A stretch of 64,000 bases of DNA. Source: Saccopteryx bilineata. Taxonomy: Eukaryota > Chordata > Mammalia > Chiroptera > Emballonuridae. Of this stretch, positions 21,422 through 34,300 are shown in pieces (the first letter of the stretch is position 1; every line of letters begins with the position of its first letter). The notes below the pieces were generated by a model. That model searched no databases. It was not told the origin of the DNA and saw nothing but the letters and a program-made list of their open reading frames with translations. Location: the NCBI RefSeq assembly GCF_036850765.1, contig NC_089490.1:291258982-291322981 (forward strand), written 5' to 3'. The position numbers were made by a program, and so were the translations under genes.

Positions 21422-21990
21422 TCCCAAGTCTGTTCATTTCAATATCTCTGCTCTTCTGTGCCTGGTTCTGATATTTGATCTATCTATTGAAGCTGTGCTT
21501 TTTGCTTTTTATTATGCCCTGTAGGGTTTTTTTTCTTTTTTTTTTTCAGGGCAGGGGCAATATCTGTACATAATTTAATGTACTGGATAAAAAGCACTGA
21601 GATTAATAGACTTAGCAATAGGATACTGTGTGGGTGGAGAAGATAGAGTCTACAGTCCTATGATCAGGAATGAAGTTCCAGTGTTTTAGTGACCCTTTGC
21701 ATCTAAACTTCAGAAGCAATATTTCCTTTCTCCGTCAGTCTCCTGGTGGGTGGGACAGGAGGGCTGGCATGTATTAAGAGTTAGATATTTCCCTTCCTCA
21801 TGTAAAAAGCTATAACAGGTTAGAATGAGGTATTCTCTTCCCCCACATGGAAGTCTAGTATAGATTAAAGTTATGGATTCTATCAGGTCAGTGAGACTCT
21901 GAAAAACCCACTAGTTCAGAATCTAGAAAAATAGTTTTTCTTAAGAACAGAAAATTTTAGAGTATTAAATTTTTTTTTCCTCCTGAGGGA

Positions 21991-22358
21991 AGCATGAGAA
22001 CACTTTTCTCCAACATCCACTCTGAAAAATTGGTCCATGACATACCATGTCTCCCGACCTTCACTGTATCCTAATGCAATATAGTGATTTAGCAAGTATC
22101 CTCATGTCAAAGGGATGAATCATACAACTAACTTTACATAAACTTTTCATTCTTCATCTTGATTAAGTATCTTGATGCAGTATCTCAAAAGTATATTTGC
22201 ATTAGTAAAATAAAATTAGCACATTGGCTCCCTTATGTTTATATTTATTTATGGCTTTGAAAAATTGTATATATACCCATATACATGTAATTTTAACATT
22301 ATAGTTCACAGATAAAATAGACATAAATGATACCAAATATGTGTATGCTCACAAGCAA

Positions 22359-22392
<34 letters not shown>

Positions 22393-22477
22393 TTTCAATG
22401 TATAATTCTTATACCATAAATGCAATGAATTATTCTGAAGGTCTCCTGAGCTGAATGCTTCCAATTTTAAAATCATG
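21991..22477. other. unassigned DNA with an (AC)n microsatellite
   Basis: No gene recognised. An (AC)n run of about 15 units lies at 22360-22389. Confidence 0.6.
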
Positions 22478-22485
22478 CTCTAGAT

Positions 22486-22782
22486 TAGTGGTCGTCAACC
22501 GTTTTTGGGCCACGGGCCAGTTTAATGTCAGAAAATATTTTCACAGACCGGCCTTTAGGGTGGGACGGATAAATGTATCACGTAACTGAGACAAGCGTCA
22601 AGAGTGAGTCTTAGATGAATGTAACAGAGGGAATCTGGTCATTTAAAAAAAATAAAACATCGTTCAGACTTAAATATAAATAAAATGGAAATAATGTAAG
22701 TCATTTATTCTTTCTCTGCGGACCCGTACCAAATGGCCCACGGACCGGTACCTGTCCACGGCCCGGGGGTTGTGGACCACTG
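22486..22782. mobile_element. non-autonomous hAT transposon (297 bp)
   Basis: Inverted ends TAGTGGTCGTCAACC and GGTTGTGGACCACTG, and 8-bp flanks CTCTAGAT (22478-22485) and CTCTTGAT (22783-22790) that match at 7 of 8 positions, fit a hAT-superfamily insertion. The element is GC-richer than its surroundings, with GGCCCACGGACCGGTA-type palindromic sequence near the right end. No transposase remains. Confidence 0.88.
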
Positions 22783-22790
22783 CTCTTGAT

Positions 22791-23568
22791 AACTATTTTA
22801 AGAGTTTGAAGGTAATCCCTCATATTATTGTTGCATATAGCCTTTTATGACTAATTAAAAATATAAATTTCATGGCATATAAAGGTTAAATTGTGACCCT
22901 CAAGAAATAATTTCTATTATCTGCAACTATCATACAGATTATTAGAATCAAAAGACAAAAATTTTAAAAGAATTTCTAACAAGATACCTTGGCAAGAAGT
23001 GGTTTATGTGATTTGTACTCAACTGGGAAAAGCTTGAAAAGTCAGATTGCTCTTTCCAGAGAGTTTTTCTCTTCAGGAGATAATAAATCCCACAAGTTTC
23101 TACAAATTCCCTTCGTCAGTACTCTTTTCCTCTTTCCCCAGTATCCCAGGGGTCTAGAATTGCTGGGGGGCATATTTCAAATACTGAAGCACACGTTTAT
23201 TACACTGCAAATATTATTTTAAGAAAAACACTATGTAAATACTGGTATGTATGTATGTATGACATACACACATATTGATATAGCATTAAAGTAAACACAA
23301 TGTTTTATCCTTATATACTTATACTATGCATTTTTAAAAGCTAGTATGCTTTTTAAAAGTGTTCAGATATCAAGAGCTATGACAAAGAACCCAATAAATC
23401 AGCACAGAGTTTTCATTATGTGAGAGAATCTACTTCTTGATTTTCTGATAGTATCCCAATCAACATGTGGACATTTAAAAATCATTCTTTGTATATGAAA
23501 ATTGAATTTCCTTTACAAAATGTCATGTAATACTAGAAATTATTCTTGGGTTGTCCACTCACTTTGTA
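22791..23568. other. unassigned AT-rich DNA
   Basis: No gene recognised. A (GTAT)n stretch is near 23243-23262. Confidence 0.5.
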
Positions 23569-23580
23569 TAAACATGTGTT

Positions 23581-23973
23581 TTTTTTGTTTTTTTGTTTGT
23601 TTGTTTTTTGTATTTTTCTGAAGCTGGAAACGGGGAGAGACAGTCAGACAGACTCCCGCATGCGCCCGACCGGGATCCACCTGGCATGCCCACCAGGGGG
23701 CAATGCTCTGCCCCTCCAGGGGGTCGCTCTGTTGCGACCAGAGTCACTCTAGCGCCTGGGGCAGAGGCCAAGGAGCCATCCCCAGCGCCCGGAGCCATCT
23801 TTACTCCAGTGGAGCCTCAGCTGCGGGAGGGGAAGAGAGAGACAGAGAGGAAGGAGAGGGGGAGGGATGGAGAAGCAGATAGGCGCTTCTCCTGTGTGCC
23901 CTGGCCGGGAATCGAACCCGGGACTTCTGCACACCAGGCCGACGCTCTACCACTGAGCCAACCGGCCAGGGCC
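23581..23973 (-). mobile_element. young SINE-A, minus strand, CTCF-like motif
   Basis: Full inverted SINE-A: poly-T, GTATTTTTCTGAAGCTGG, body, and the intact tRNA-like head ending CCAACCGGCCAGGGC. A perfect 12-bp target duplication TAAACATGTGTT flanks it (23569-23580, 23974-23985). A and B boxes are intact on the minus strand. GCCCACCAGGGGGCAATG at 23688-23705 is a plus-strand CTCF-like core. The 127-codon frame over it is a shadow. Confidence 0.94.
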
Positions 23974-23985
23974 TAAACATGTGTT

Positions 23986-25790
23986 ATTTTTAAAAATATC
24001 ACTAGCATAGGTTTTTCACAGGCTGCCAGCTGAAAACCATAGGTCAAATGACACAGACTGAGTATAATGAAACAGTGGAAAGAAACATAATAGTAATTAA
24101 TAAAAATGTGAGAAAACATCTAGAGACGTTACTCCTGTTATTGCTGAACCACGGGTTGACATGGTTGCTAATGTAGGGTTAGAAATGTGTCAAAACTAGG
24201 TTTTCTGTCGGGAAGGGACCTTAAAAAACAGATAATACACACCACAAATGCAAATAATCTGCTTCCGAGAGTCAGCTACATCAGCAAGGAGCAAGGGAAT
24301 CATGAAGTTCCCTATCAAGAGAACACTCTTACATATTATTTCAAAACAGACACACAAATATAATGATTTAACTAATTTTAGTTTGTTTTTAACCAAACAT
24401 TATGTTAATCAAAATCTCTAAGTAAAGGGACTTCTCTCTTTAAGTATCTACTTATAGAATCATTTTGACATTCATCCTCACAACCTGACCTCTCCTTGTT
24501 CTAAGCATCCTGTAATTTAATCCAGAATAACTTTCATATATTATGTAGTTGTGCCATTATTATTGTTTTCCCTGAACCAACTGTAATATCGTTTGTTCAT
24601 ATTTGGCTGTGGTCATATTTTAAATGAAAATTGCTGCTTTATTTGGTTCTAAAATATGGTGGTCTGTTATAAATAGCTTCATGTAAATGACTAAATAGAG
24701 AAACGATTGAAAGAATGAATTAAAGATTTTAGAAAACTCTCAAATTTGAATATTTATCTAATTAAAATATTTTGCCAAATACAAATATAGTTCTCCAAAG
24801 TAGAGACCAGGAGATAAGAGATATTACTCACGTAACTTGTAGGAAACACAGTAAAAACACATTTGATATTGACCGGAGAGTCAATATCAAATAAACACAG
24901 AAGAATGATAAGCATTTGACATCTAACTAACATATAAAGCAGAAATATTTCTTTGTAAATGACAAGTAATATTGGCTGAAGTGTTATTTTTAGGGTGGAA
25001 GAGGTATGAATTTGGCAGGGAAAAGGCACTTGTGTTATCATTGAAACAGAATGTCATAAGGCCCTTTCACAAATCTCGGATAATTCAGTTATTTCCACTT
25101 GAAAAATGATTGTGTATTTTAAAATAGAAATATCTGTATGCAATAGACAAGTGCATTCATCACAATGGCTTTAAATTTTAAAAATATAAAAGAATATATC
25201 ACCTAGATAGCCCGGTGAAGCTTTCAACACTAATGAGACATTTCCAGAGGCGTAACTGGCAGCACAATTCCCTGAGTGTTTCTTTCTGGGATAGACTATC
25301 CTCAGGAGTTTGATCTCTTAGTCCCTGGTTTCCAAACAAAACAGAGGTGCTTAACACCAGACACAGTTACACCAATGCTTGTGTTTGTAGAGCATGCTTG
25401 GATTTGGGGGCTTTTTATAAATATGTGTCATATTCATATTTTATTACTTAAAATTATTATGACTATAATGTTTTTTCATAAAGACTACAGAAGATATTGG
25501 TTTAGTTGAAATCACAAAAAGGTGCTATTTTGTTCATTTATTTTTCTACATGTATAGACTTCAGATATTAACAAATTATAATGAAACTATTTGACTTTTT
25601 TGGTAGAGTCACAAGAAAGAATCTAACTAGAATCTAAAAATTCTATCTAGTCTAAAGCCTATCCTCAAATTAATAGCAAATAAAAAGTTTTTAATCTGTT
25701 TCATTCATGTGGATAGTAAGCTTACAGAACACTGTATGAGCAATCACTATTATAAACAGTTGAAGCAGTAGTCATACTAGTTGTAGTAAT
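23986..25790. other. unassigned AT-rich DNA
   Basis: No gene or repeat family recognised; open frames here lack known motifs. A local 14-bp inverted pair (TTGATATTGACCGG against GAGTCAATATCAAA) lies near 24866-24892. Confidence 0.5.
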
Positions 25791-25794
25791 ACTA

Positions 25795-26152
25795 TTTTTT
25801 TAAGTGACAGGCAGAGAGGCACAGAAACAGACTCCTGCATGCTCCCCAGCCAGGATTCACCCAGCAACCCCAAGTCTGGGGCTGCTGCTCTGCCCATCTG
25901 GGACCTCTGCTCCATTGTTCAGTGACTGAGCTATTTTAACACTTGAGGCGAGGGCATGGAGCCATCCTCAGTGCTTGGGCCCAATTTGCTCAAACCATTC
26001 GAGCTATGGCTGTAGAAGGAAGAGGGGGTAGAATAGGGGGGAGTGGTGGAGAAGCAGATGATAGTTTCTCCTGTGTGCCCTGACCAGGAATCGAATCTGG
26101 GACTTCCATATGCGGGGTGATGCTTTACCACTGAGACAATCAGCCAGTGCAA
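25795..26152 (-). mobile_element. older SINE-A, minus strand
   Basis: Inverted SINE-A of the older type: CAGGATTCACCCAGCAACCC near the tail, CAAGTCTGGGGCTGC, TGACCAGGAATCGAATCTGG and head CCACTGAGACAATCAGCCAG. The CTCF-like core is absent. Target duplication not clear. Confidence 0.82.
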
Positions 26153-26154
26153 TA

Positions 26155-27166
26155 TTAACACTATCTAAAGGGTTATCTTAGTGATGTGATATATACACAT
26201 AAAACATTAGAGACAGTGAAAAAAATCTTATAATTTATACATAAAATATACAGTGCAAATTTTTATTATAATGTATTGATAATTCAGATTGAAAATAGTT
26301 TCCATTTTAACTACTATAGCTAATTAGAAAAATACATTGAACTTTGGGGGGGTGCAAGAGTCATATCAAATTAGCAATATAGACACATTTTAATACTTTT
26401 TAGGTTATTGTTTTACTTAAATTGTCTGGAAAGAATACTTTTGGGAGTAAGAGGTAATAGGAATTAAGTATGTATAGTAAAGCTATTTTCATAATGTCAA
26501 ATGCCATATTTTAATTGAAAAGAAATTCTGTCTGAACATTTTAAAATTCTTCACTGTTAACCTAGAATAATATGTAGACCATTCCTATGGATAATAGTTT
26601 AATTTTGTACAAATCACAATACAAGATAAATATTAAATATTAAGGAGGCAAAAGAGTCTATAAAGTTCAATAAAAATACCACTACTAGCCATTAAGATCA
26701 CATGCTACATGATTTACTGTAACTAAAAATCCTTAACCAACTTCCTAAATAAATGCCTAAGATATAGTATGATGTATGTATATACAGTGAATTATATAAA
26801 GGTTTAGAAAGTTTTAATGAGAAAATATAAAAAATATATTTTAGATAGAAAATTCATCATAGACTAAAATCTTTCGTATAAAAATGTTTCTATTGCACTG
26901 AAGTACCCCAAACCATGTGTTCTAATAAAGTAACATGATTATTTTAGGTGGTAGTTCATAGATTATATTTTAGTTCTTTATAACTTTTTAATTTAGGCAT
27001 ACTTTAATAATATTAACATTTTTTCTAACATAAAATTAAATATTTCCAAAAAAAAATCCCAAGATTTGTCATTAAGCCCTAAACTAATGTCAAATAATTT
27101 CTAATACTATTTTAATTTCTGAACTATATTGATGAACACAATGTTTAGGAAAATGTATATATCATT
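26155..27166. other. unassigned AT-rich DNA
   Basis: No gene or repeat family recognised. Confidence 0.5.
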
Positions 27167-27184
27167 AAAAACTATATATATATT

Positions 27185-27590
27185 GCCCTGGCCGGTTGGC
27201 TCAGTGGTAGAGCGTTGGCCTGGTGTTCAGAAGTCCCAGGTTCGATTCCCGGCCAGGGCATACAGGAGAGGCGCCTGTTTGCCTCTCCACCCCTCCCCCT
27301 CTCCTTCCTCTCTGTCTCTCTCCTCCCCTCCCGCAGCGGGACTCCATTGGAGCGGAGATGGCCCGGGCACTGGGGATGGCTCCTTGGCCTCTGCCCCAGG
27401 CGCTGGAGTGGCTCTGGTCGCAACAGAGCGACGCCCTGGAGGGGCAGAGCATCGCCCCCTAGTGGACAGAGAGTCGCCCTCTGGTGGGCGTGCTGGATGG
27501 ATTCCGCGTCGGGCGCATGCGGGAGTCTGTCTGACTGTCTCTCCCCGTTTCCAGCTTCAGAAAAATACAAAAAAAAAAAAACACACAAAA
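27185..27590 (+). mobile_element. young SINE-A, plus strand, two CTCF-like motifs
   Basis: Complete from GCCCTGGCCGGTTGGCTCAG to a poly-A tail, with a perfect 18-bp target duplication AAAAACTATATATATATT (27167-27184, 27591-27608). The head can form a tRNA acceptor stem (GCCCTGG with CCAGGGC). Two minus-strand CTCF-like cores lie at 27450-27467 (CATCGCCCCCTAGTGGAC) and 27472-27489 (AGTCGCCCTCTGGTGGGC). The perfect target duplication and near-intact body suggest a recent insertion. Confidence 0.96.
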
Positions 27591-27608
27591 AAAAACTATA
27601 TATATATT

Positions 27609-28250
27609 TATACATAATCAAAAATTGTATATATTTTGATTATATATAAGTTAAGTAAAATAGGCTGACTGATTTGCAAAAAAATATTTTAATTAGACAA
27701 TAACAGTTCTGAATTTTATAGCAAGTAAAAAAATGACAAAAGCTGTTACAGTTGAATTTAGTTTCATGTGTAAAGAGAGAAAGTTTAATATAAGAGAATT
27801 TGATTTGTACAAAGCATCCATCAAATTGCCACAGTGTGAGCAAATGGTTTTTAATAATCTTATCTATTTTTAAAATCACCACTCTGTATAGAACATATAT
27901 ACCTTAACATATCTGTGTATGTTTTATATTTACCAGCTACAAAATACAATCGGTAAAATAGACAACCTTTTAAAAAACATTTTAGTTGCATGAATGGCAT
28001 CTTCCTTCTATGCATTTTTGAAACCGAAAATCATTACTTAGGTTGGGTTTGGTTGCAGCAATATGAGAAACAATCCCAGTGAAACAAAAACCACGGTCAT
28101 TTGCTCAGCTCACTGTCAATACTGACCTATTTAATTGTCTTTGTCAACTTGATTTTTCACTCTAGGAAACTTTATATAGAAAGACAGAAGTAACAGCAAA
28201 AACTTAACTGCTCAAATAACACAAGTCATACAATTAAGACTTAAAGATAA
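27609..28250. other. unassigned AT-rich DNA
   Basis: No gene or repeat family recognised. Confidence 0.5.
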
Positions 28251-28560
28251 ATTATCGGTTTTATTGTCTCCTAGTCTGTAAGTCAGAAGTGTGGCCTGGG
28301 TTGGCTTTTCTGAGTTCTCAGCTCAGGGTATCACAGGCTGAAACTAAACTGTCTGAGTGAGGCTTTTCTCCAGAAACTTTTGGGAAAAATCTGCTCCCAA
28401 GCTCATTCAGGTTGTGAAAAGAATTTTGTTGCACTTTGAGAAATAAGGTCACTCTCTCCTTTCTGAGTGTCAGCTGAAGACTGCTCTCAGCTTCTAGGCC
28501 ACTGTATTCTTTGTTATACCCCCACTCATCTCAAGCTAGCTCTAGTCCTTTAAATCCTTT
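28251..28560. mobile_element. possible ancient LTR or DNA repeat remnant
   Basis: The stretch around CTGTAAGTCAGAAGTGTGGC, CTCAGGGTATCACAGGCTG and CTGCTCCCAAGCTCATTCAGG is less AT-rich than its flanks. It recalls the phrasing of old mammalian repeats with 'caagctcactcagg', but I cannot name the family or its ends. Confidence 0.3.
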
Positions 28561-31200
28561 GAATGTTTAAAATTTCTCTTACATCCCCTTCTACCATAGA
28601 GAAAAAAAATCTTTACTTTTAAATGGCTCATATCGTTATCATAGACCTACTTGGAAAATTTCTCCTTTAGTTCAAAATCAACAGATTAGTAGACTTAACT
28701 GAGCCAAATTCCTTTGCCATGTAATGTGAACAAATTCATGGGGGTAATTTTATATTCACAGTTACAGAGATTCTGTTGAGGACACTTTAGGTGCCATTTA
28801 GAAATACTGCATGTCATAATTAAAGTTGGAAATACATTTTTTTGTTCATTTTAGGCACTTCCAGAAAACCTAACATCAAACATGACTGGGGAACAATAAC
28901 CAAGAATAGGACTTGTGGAGTCATCCTCTGAACAACTTCATGGACATTACTTGCTCAAGTAAGATGGGGCAAAGAGCCAAGCAAGCTCATTGTCCTTTTA
29001 GGAGGCTACAGACTGACTGAATGACCCAGTTTTGCATCAGGCAGATCAAAAGAGTTTCCTCTCTAGAGTATGTTAACCCTTTGCTGCTCCACAACTGACA
29101 TCAGCAAGGACCAGCATCACACCTGGGAGAGGAGCAAAGCAGGCAGCACCCACAGAGGCTGGCAATGCTGAACTTCTGGCCAGATAGACCTAAGTGAATC
29201 AAACTAATCAAGTTGTGACAAACCACTAGAAGCTCCTGGGGACAGTGTTCACTTCACCAGTGCTGTGGTAATCAGCAAGCATGCTGAATTGACCAGAGAA
29301 AAAAATGAATTTGAATAAAATACTGATAGGCCACCTATAAGCCCCAAACTGACTAGGCTATGAATTAAACAATGACTATGGCATTAATCAAATCACTAGA
29401 GCTTAATGAGTACACCAAATTGGAGTAAAATTTTTATTAGTAGTATGGCTAGTAATATTTTGCTTAAGCAGTTTTGGGGATTAAAAGTAAATGTTAATCT
29501 ACTTAGAGAAAAGCAAAAGAAAAATTTATCCTTTTCTCCATTTGTGAATTTAAGGTACAAATTAGATTCTAGTTCAGTTCCAAGAGATATGATAAACATA
29601 TAAAAGGAAGAGTATTATCTTGTCAATCAGTAGTTTTGTGAACTCTAAAGGTCTTTCCATCATTCCCTCTTCTTCATATCCACTGCATAATCGTGGTGTG
29701 CATATTTGTTCTCTGAAATTTAGAGTGTATAGAGAAATACTAGATAATTACTCCTCAATGACAAATATATATATGATATATTGTCCTTGATATCAGCAAC
29801 TCCTACACATTCCGTGTCTGTATTTATATACATTTGTGTCTGTATGTGTGTGTGCATATCACATTTATACTTTCTGTAGAACTGGGAGATACAAGTAAAG
29901 ACAGCCCCTTATCATGTGTTAATTGGTTAGTTTAAAATGTCATGGTATTGTCATCATAATTACCTGTGAAGAATGTAAAGGGTAGTGAGGTCAGTTACTG
30001 ACTTAACTTTAAAAACCAGAAATAGTGAGAAAAAGCTGCTCATTATCTTGGTTATTTCAGAAGTACAAGCACAAAGAGGTATTATAGTCAATTTATCTTC
30101 CCTTCAAAGAAGAGAGGAAAAATACACCTCAGTTATTTATCTCTTGCTGAGGCATATCCTCAAAATCTCTTTGAGTTTGTATCAACTAATTCATATTATG
30201 ACACCCTTTAAAAAAGCCATGCATGACACAGAGACCAGAGGGGGAGGGTAATTAATTTTAATGTATCACAAAAGTCTTACTATATATCACTGTGTTTTCC
30301 AATCCTCTTTATTCAGCCTCTTCTCTTCTTTTTAAAAATCATACTTAACTTTTAAATTTTCATTGCCTTTATTATATCATTCTAGAAAAAGCATCTTTGA
30401 GAGTAGATGAACCTTTTGTAAAGTTGATGACCACATTCAGATGTGTAGCTATACCCCTTTTCCATCATACCCTGCAAGAAATACAGGACATTTTTTTTGA
30501 AGGTCCCTCTCAGAAAAAAAAAAAAAAGTCAATGTAACAAATATGGTATTTAATCATTATAATAGTTCATATTTATGTAACATTTCATATTGTCTTATTG
30601 TGTTTACATATTACCAAAATACTATTAGAATGATTTCAAATTTAAATTTTCTAGGGTCTGGTGAAACAAAGATGAAGGATTTAAAATCTCTGACTGAAAA
30701 CTGCTCAAATCCTAACGGGGGAGCCATGGAGGAGAGCAAGTACCTGCAGGCCATTTCTGTAGCAGGAAGACTTATGGGAATCTGGAAGAGGATTTACTAT
30801 CTCAGTTTGGCTCCCTGATTCAGAATCTCTCAACTTGATTCAGCTTAGGACTAATTCCTAAATAAAGACCAGGGGCTTTAAGAGTAGAAAGATAACAGGA
30901 GAGTCAAATCTCAAAAAGAGAGAACACGAAAGGCAAAAAAACAGCCTGATGGAAGTTTGCTGTTATTGACCACTGAGAGAATGCTAGGATGGCAAAGACC
31001 AGCTGGAGAACGGGACAAATCACAGGGGACTGTCTCTGCCCCATTATGAAGTCTATATTATATTACTTCAAAGGTGATGAAGAGATTCACAGAAGATTTT
31101 TTAAGAAGAAGAGTGATATAACCCACTTACAGTATCTATTTCACAGTTATAGAGAAGCAATATCAGATAGTTATTAAATTAACTGCTGGTCTCTCGAATA
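28561..31200. other. unassigned DNA, no recognised gene
   Basis: No repeat family recognised by eye. A weak exon-like stretch at 28855-28958 and a short open frame at 30543-30818 have no known motifs. Much of it may be unique sequence. Confidence 0.45.
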
Positions 31201-31204
31201 GATT

Positions 31205-31345
31205 GACTCTATTCAAATACCAGCTCTATGTTAGCTGTATGTACTTGAGTAACTAAGTTAACATATCTGTGCCTCAATTTCCTCATTTCTAACTTAAGAT
31301 TTTCGTGTGAAATGAATGCTTAAAGTATAAGTTCTATAGAATAGT
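31205..31345 (+). mobile_element. MIR SINE (ancient mammalian)
   Basis: TTCAAATACCAGCTCTATG, TTAGCTGTATGTACTTGAG, and TGTGCCTCAATTTCCTCATT match the conserved core of MIR, a tRNA-derived SINE that spread in early mammals. It is the oldest clearly named element in the window. Confidence 0.85.
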
Positions 31346-34300
31346 TAGCTATTTAAATAATACTGATAGTTATTGCAGTTACCTTTGATTTTCATAGTTT
31401 CACTGTTTTTTGTGGGTATAATAACACTATATGCAGAAAGGCCATATTAGGAGAATACAGTTGTATTTTCAGGAAAAGAGCAGGATCTCTGGTATTATAT
31501 ATTTGGGTAGAGAGAAAAGATGAATTAAAAAATAAGATATTAAAGTAGTATATGATGGTTACTGAAAGTCAAGGTTGCTTCTTTTAAAAAATAAACTCAG
31601 GCATATTGCAAATTTTAAGAATTTTTTTGAGCAAAAATAAATTTCAGTAAAGGTGTGCTAACTCTGGAGATTTTTATGCAGAAAAAGTAGAAGGAAAGCA
31701 AGAAGACATTGATTGGCTATAGCTCAGAGTCTAGTTGGCTACCTGTGACTGGCTGTCCCTAGGTTTTAATTTAACAACTGTGAGGCATTGGCAGGCTTAG
31801 AATTTTGGCTTGCATACTTAGGCCAACATAGCATTGGAGCCCCATCAGTGTTTATGGCCTTCCATCTAGTTCTGGTGTCATCTGACATAATAAATACATA
31901 GGATAAGATAGGTTTATAAGAAGTTTTCTTTCAAACTCTTTTTTGAAAAATATTAGGTGTATATTTGACTGTAGTATTAACAAGTGGCAATGTTAAGCAC
32001 AAAATTATATTTATGATAAAATTGTAGAAATTACCCCTTTAGTTGTGAATTTACTTTAATAAATTTCTCTTGTGTTTATTTCATTCTTGAACAGTGCAGG
32101 TAAAAATAGATGAATACAGGGGTATTTTTACTGATGTGTTACTAAAATTTGCTTCACTAAGCAAAACAAACAAGAATTAGTCTGCTACTTACTTGATTTC
32201 CTTAATAAACAAGAAGATGCTGCTTTTATTAAACAACATGGGAGGAAATGGAGTAGGGAAATGTATAACTGAAAAAGAAATGTGGGTTCTGGGTGGGAAT
32301 TTTGCTTATACAGGTAATGTATGAAGATCATAGGTTAATATTTATTTCCATATTAGTTTTTAGTGCAATAATGATGCAAAACAACTTCTAATCTTAAAAA
32401 ATTAAGCTTTATGTTTTGCACACATATACGTGGGTCAGCTATGGCTCTGCTAGCTTGCCCAGGCTGTGTCCAGACTTTGATTTGGGTTCAGATTTGTCTC
32501 CACATTCTGGGACCAATGGCTGTTTTTTTTTTATGGTGAGTTAGAGGAACATAATAGGGCAAACCAAAGCTTTAAAACCCATTTAAATGTTCTACTCTCA
32601 TCAAATTCATTTTGAAATAAATTTGACAAAACAACTCATTTGGCTAAAACAAATATCAATGTGTCAGGGAAGTATATTCCCAATTGGTCTAATAAAAGGC
32701 ATTTGAAAATTTACATGGTCAATGGATACCAATCTATACTTCTATTGTAGGAAATAAATGAAGGGTTGACAGTAATAATCCATTCTATCATGTTTACTCT
32801 TAGATTTTCTGAAATAACAAAAATAGAAGGTATGCTTTATTTAAGATTATTCAAATTTGTTTATTGTAAACTAAGTCTGAAAACCTGTTGAAGATATGAG
32901 TATTTGCTTGATCATTAATTTTTCTAGCTAGCTAGCTTGCAAACTAAATGGAGGCAAGTGTAAATTAAATCCAGACAAACTGATGATTCTTTTTCACAGA
33001 CTGTTTGAATTCTTCAATTCAAAACAAAAATCTCATAGACACAGACAACAGTACCATAACTATCAGAGAAAAAGTCTGTTGGGGAAGATATATGAGCATA
33101 AAGGGGGAATAAATGGTGACAGTAGGAGATTATCTTACATGGTGAACACATAATGCCAAATACAGATAATCTACATATTATAAATTTATATATTTTAAAG
33201 CTGTATAATTTTATTAACCCATGCCACCCCAATATATTCAATAAAAAATTTTAAATATGAGTATCGGCCACAGAAGCGATTTCTGTTTAATAAATAAAAA
33301 AGAATATAGAAGTCAACATTGGTACTGAAAAATATAGATCTCACATACTCTGTAAACTCATTGTTTGTAGGAAAACAACATTCAGGATATTGAACAGATG
33401 GGCCCATTTAAGTCTGATTCCACAGAAATGAGAATTTTAGTTAGAAGAGAACTTGCAAACCAAGAAAATGATTCAAATAAAGATTAAATAAGTTCTTTAA
33501 GTAAGTTTTAAGGCAAGCATAGAGCACACTGACTTTAATTTCCATTTTGTCTATATATTCTATCCTTACAATTAAGAAAACATTATCAATGTTTCCTTCA
33601 ATTTAATACAACATTGTACTTTAGTTACAAATAAAGTACCCAACAATAATTAATTATAATTTAGGCTCTATTAAGTTTTTATTATCCAAGAGGATTTTCC
33701 AGAAATTTTTCTAAAGCTTGAATTATGCCCAAACTTGATAATAATTTAGGGAAGTTTGCAATGAAATGGTTACTTGGGAGAGGGAGAGAGATGTACTAGA
33801 ATAAAGTGACTCAGTTAAGAGTTTTTAAAGGCATTCTACCAAAACTTGATTCTCAGTAATCACTGGTTTGCAATGGGCATATTTTAACATGTTAAATTTC
33901 TTAAATTTTCTTCAAATTTAAGAAGTTTTAATATATATTAAAAATAATGAAAAATATTCCAATTTATATTAATGTTAATTATGATTACTATTAGTATTTT
34001 ATTACTTGAATTTCAAAGCTGTGCCCTTAAATACATGTTTATAATTATAAGCATAAAATTTTCTAAAACCATCAGTTAAACTTAAAACAGATCACTTTTT
34101 AGCACAGTTTTTTTCTCTGCTTGTTATATGGGAACATAGAAGAAAGATGAAGTTAGTTATTTTCTTAAATTGGATTGGGATCTAAAATCCCCTTTGTGCA
34201 TCAAAGTGTCTTTGAAACTGCTTTACATTTTTAACAAAAAAAATCTTATTTAAACTAAATTATAATAACTACTGATTAACTAAATTAAGAAATGCAATAT

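Larger units (their letters stand above)
18778..21990 (-). mobile_element. ancient LINE-1, minus strand, multiply interrupted
   Basis: Read on the minus strand, the right part corresponds to an L1 5' region and ORF1 and the left part to the ORF2 endonuclease region (frame 18780-18962 resembles it). The plus-strand phrases AAAGTCTTTATTTCACCTTC, TGAATAAGACATTTCTAAG and the run near 21040-21200 are typical of inverted old L1. It is badly decayed, with no usable frame. It was later hit by an L1 3' fragment (19137), a SINE-B (20618) and a SINE-C (21228). The 5' limit is approximate. Confidence 0.6.

Noticed and set aside
27185..27260. Candidate tRNA gene (also at 4237 and, inverted, at 23973, 53528 and 57904)
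   Set aside because: The tRNA-like fold with A and B boxes is the head of a full-length SINE-A with poly-A tail and target duplication; there is no Pol III terminator after the head.
29073..29090. TTAACCCTTTGC resembling a piggyBac end
   Set aside because: There is no matching inverted end with a second TTAA nearby, and the similarity is short.
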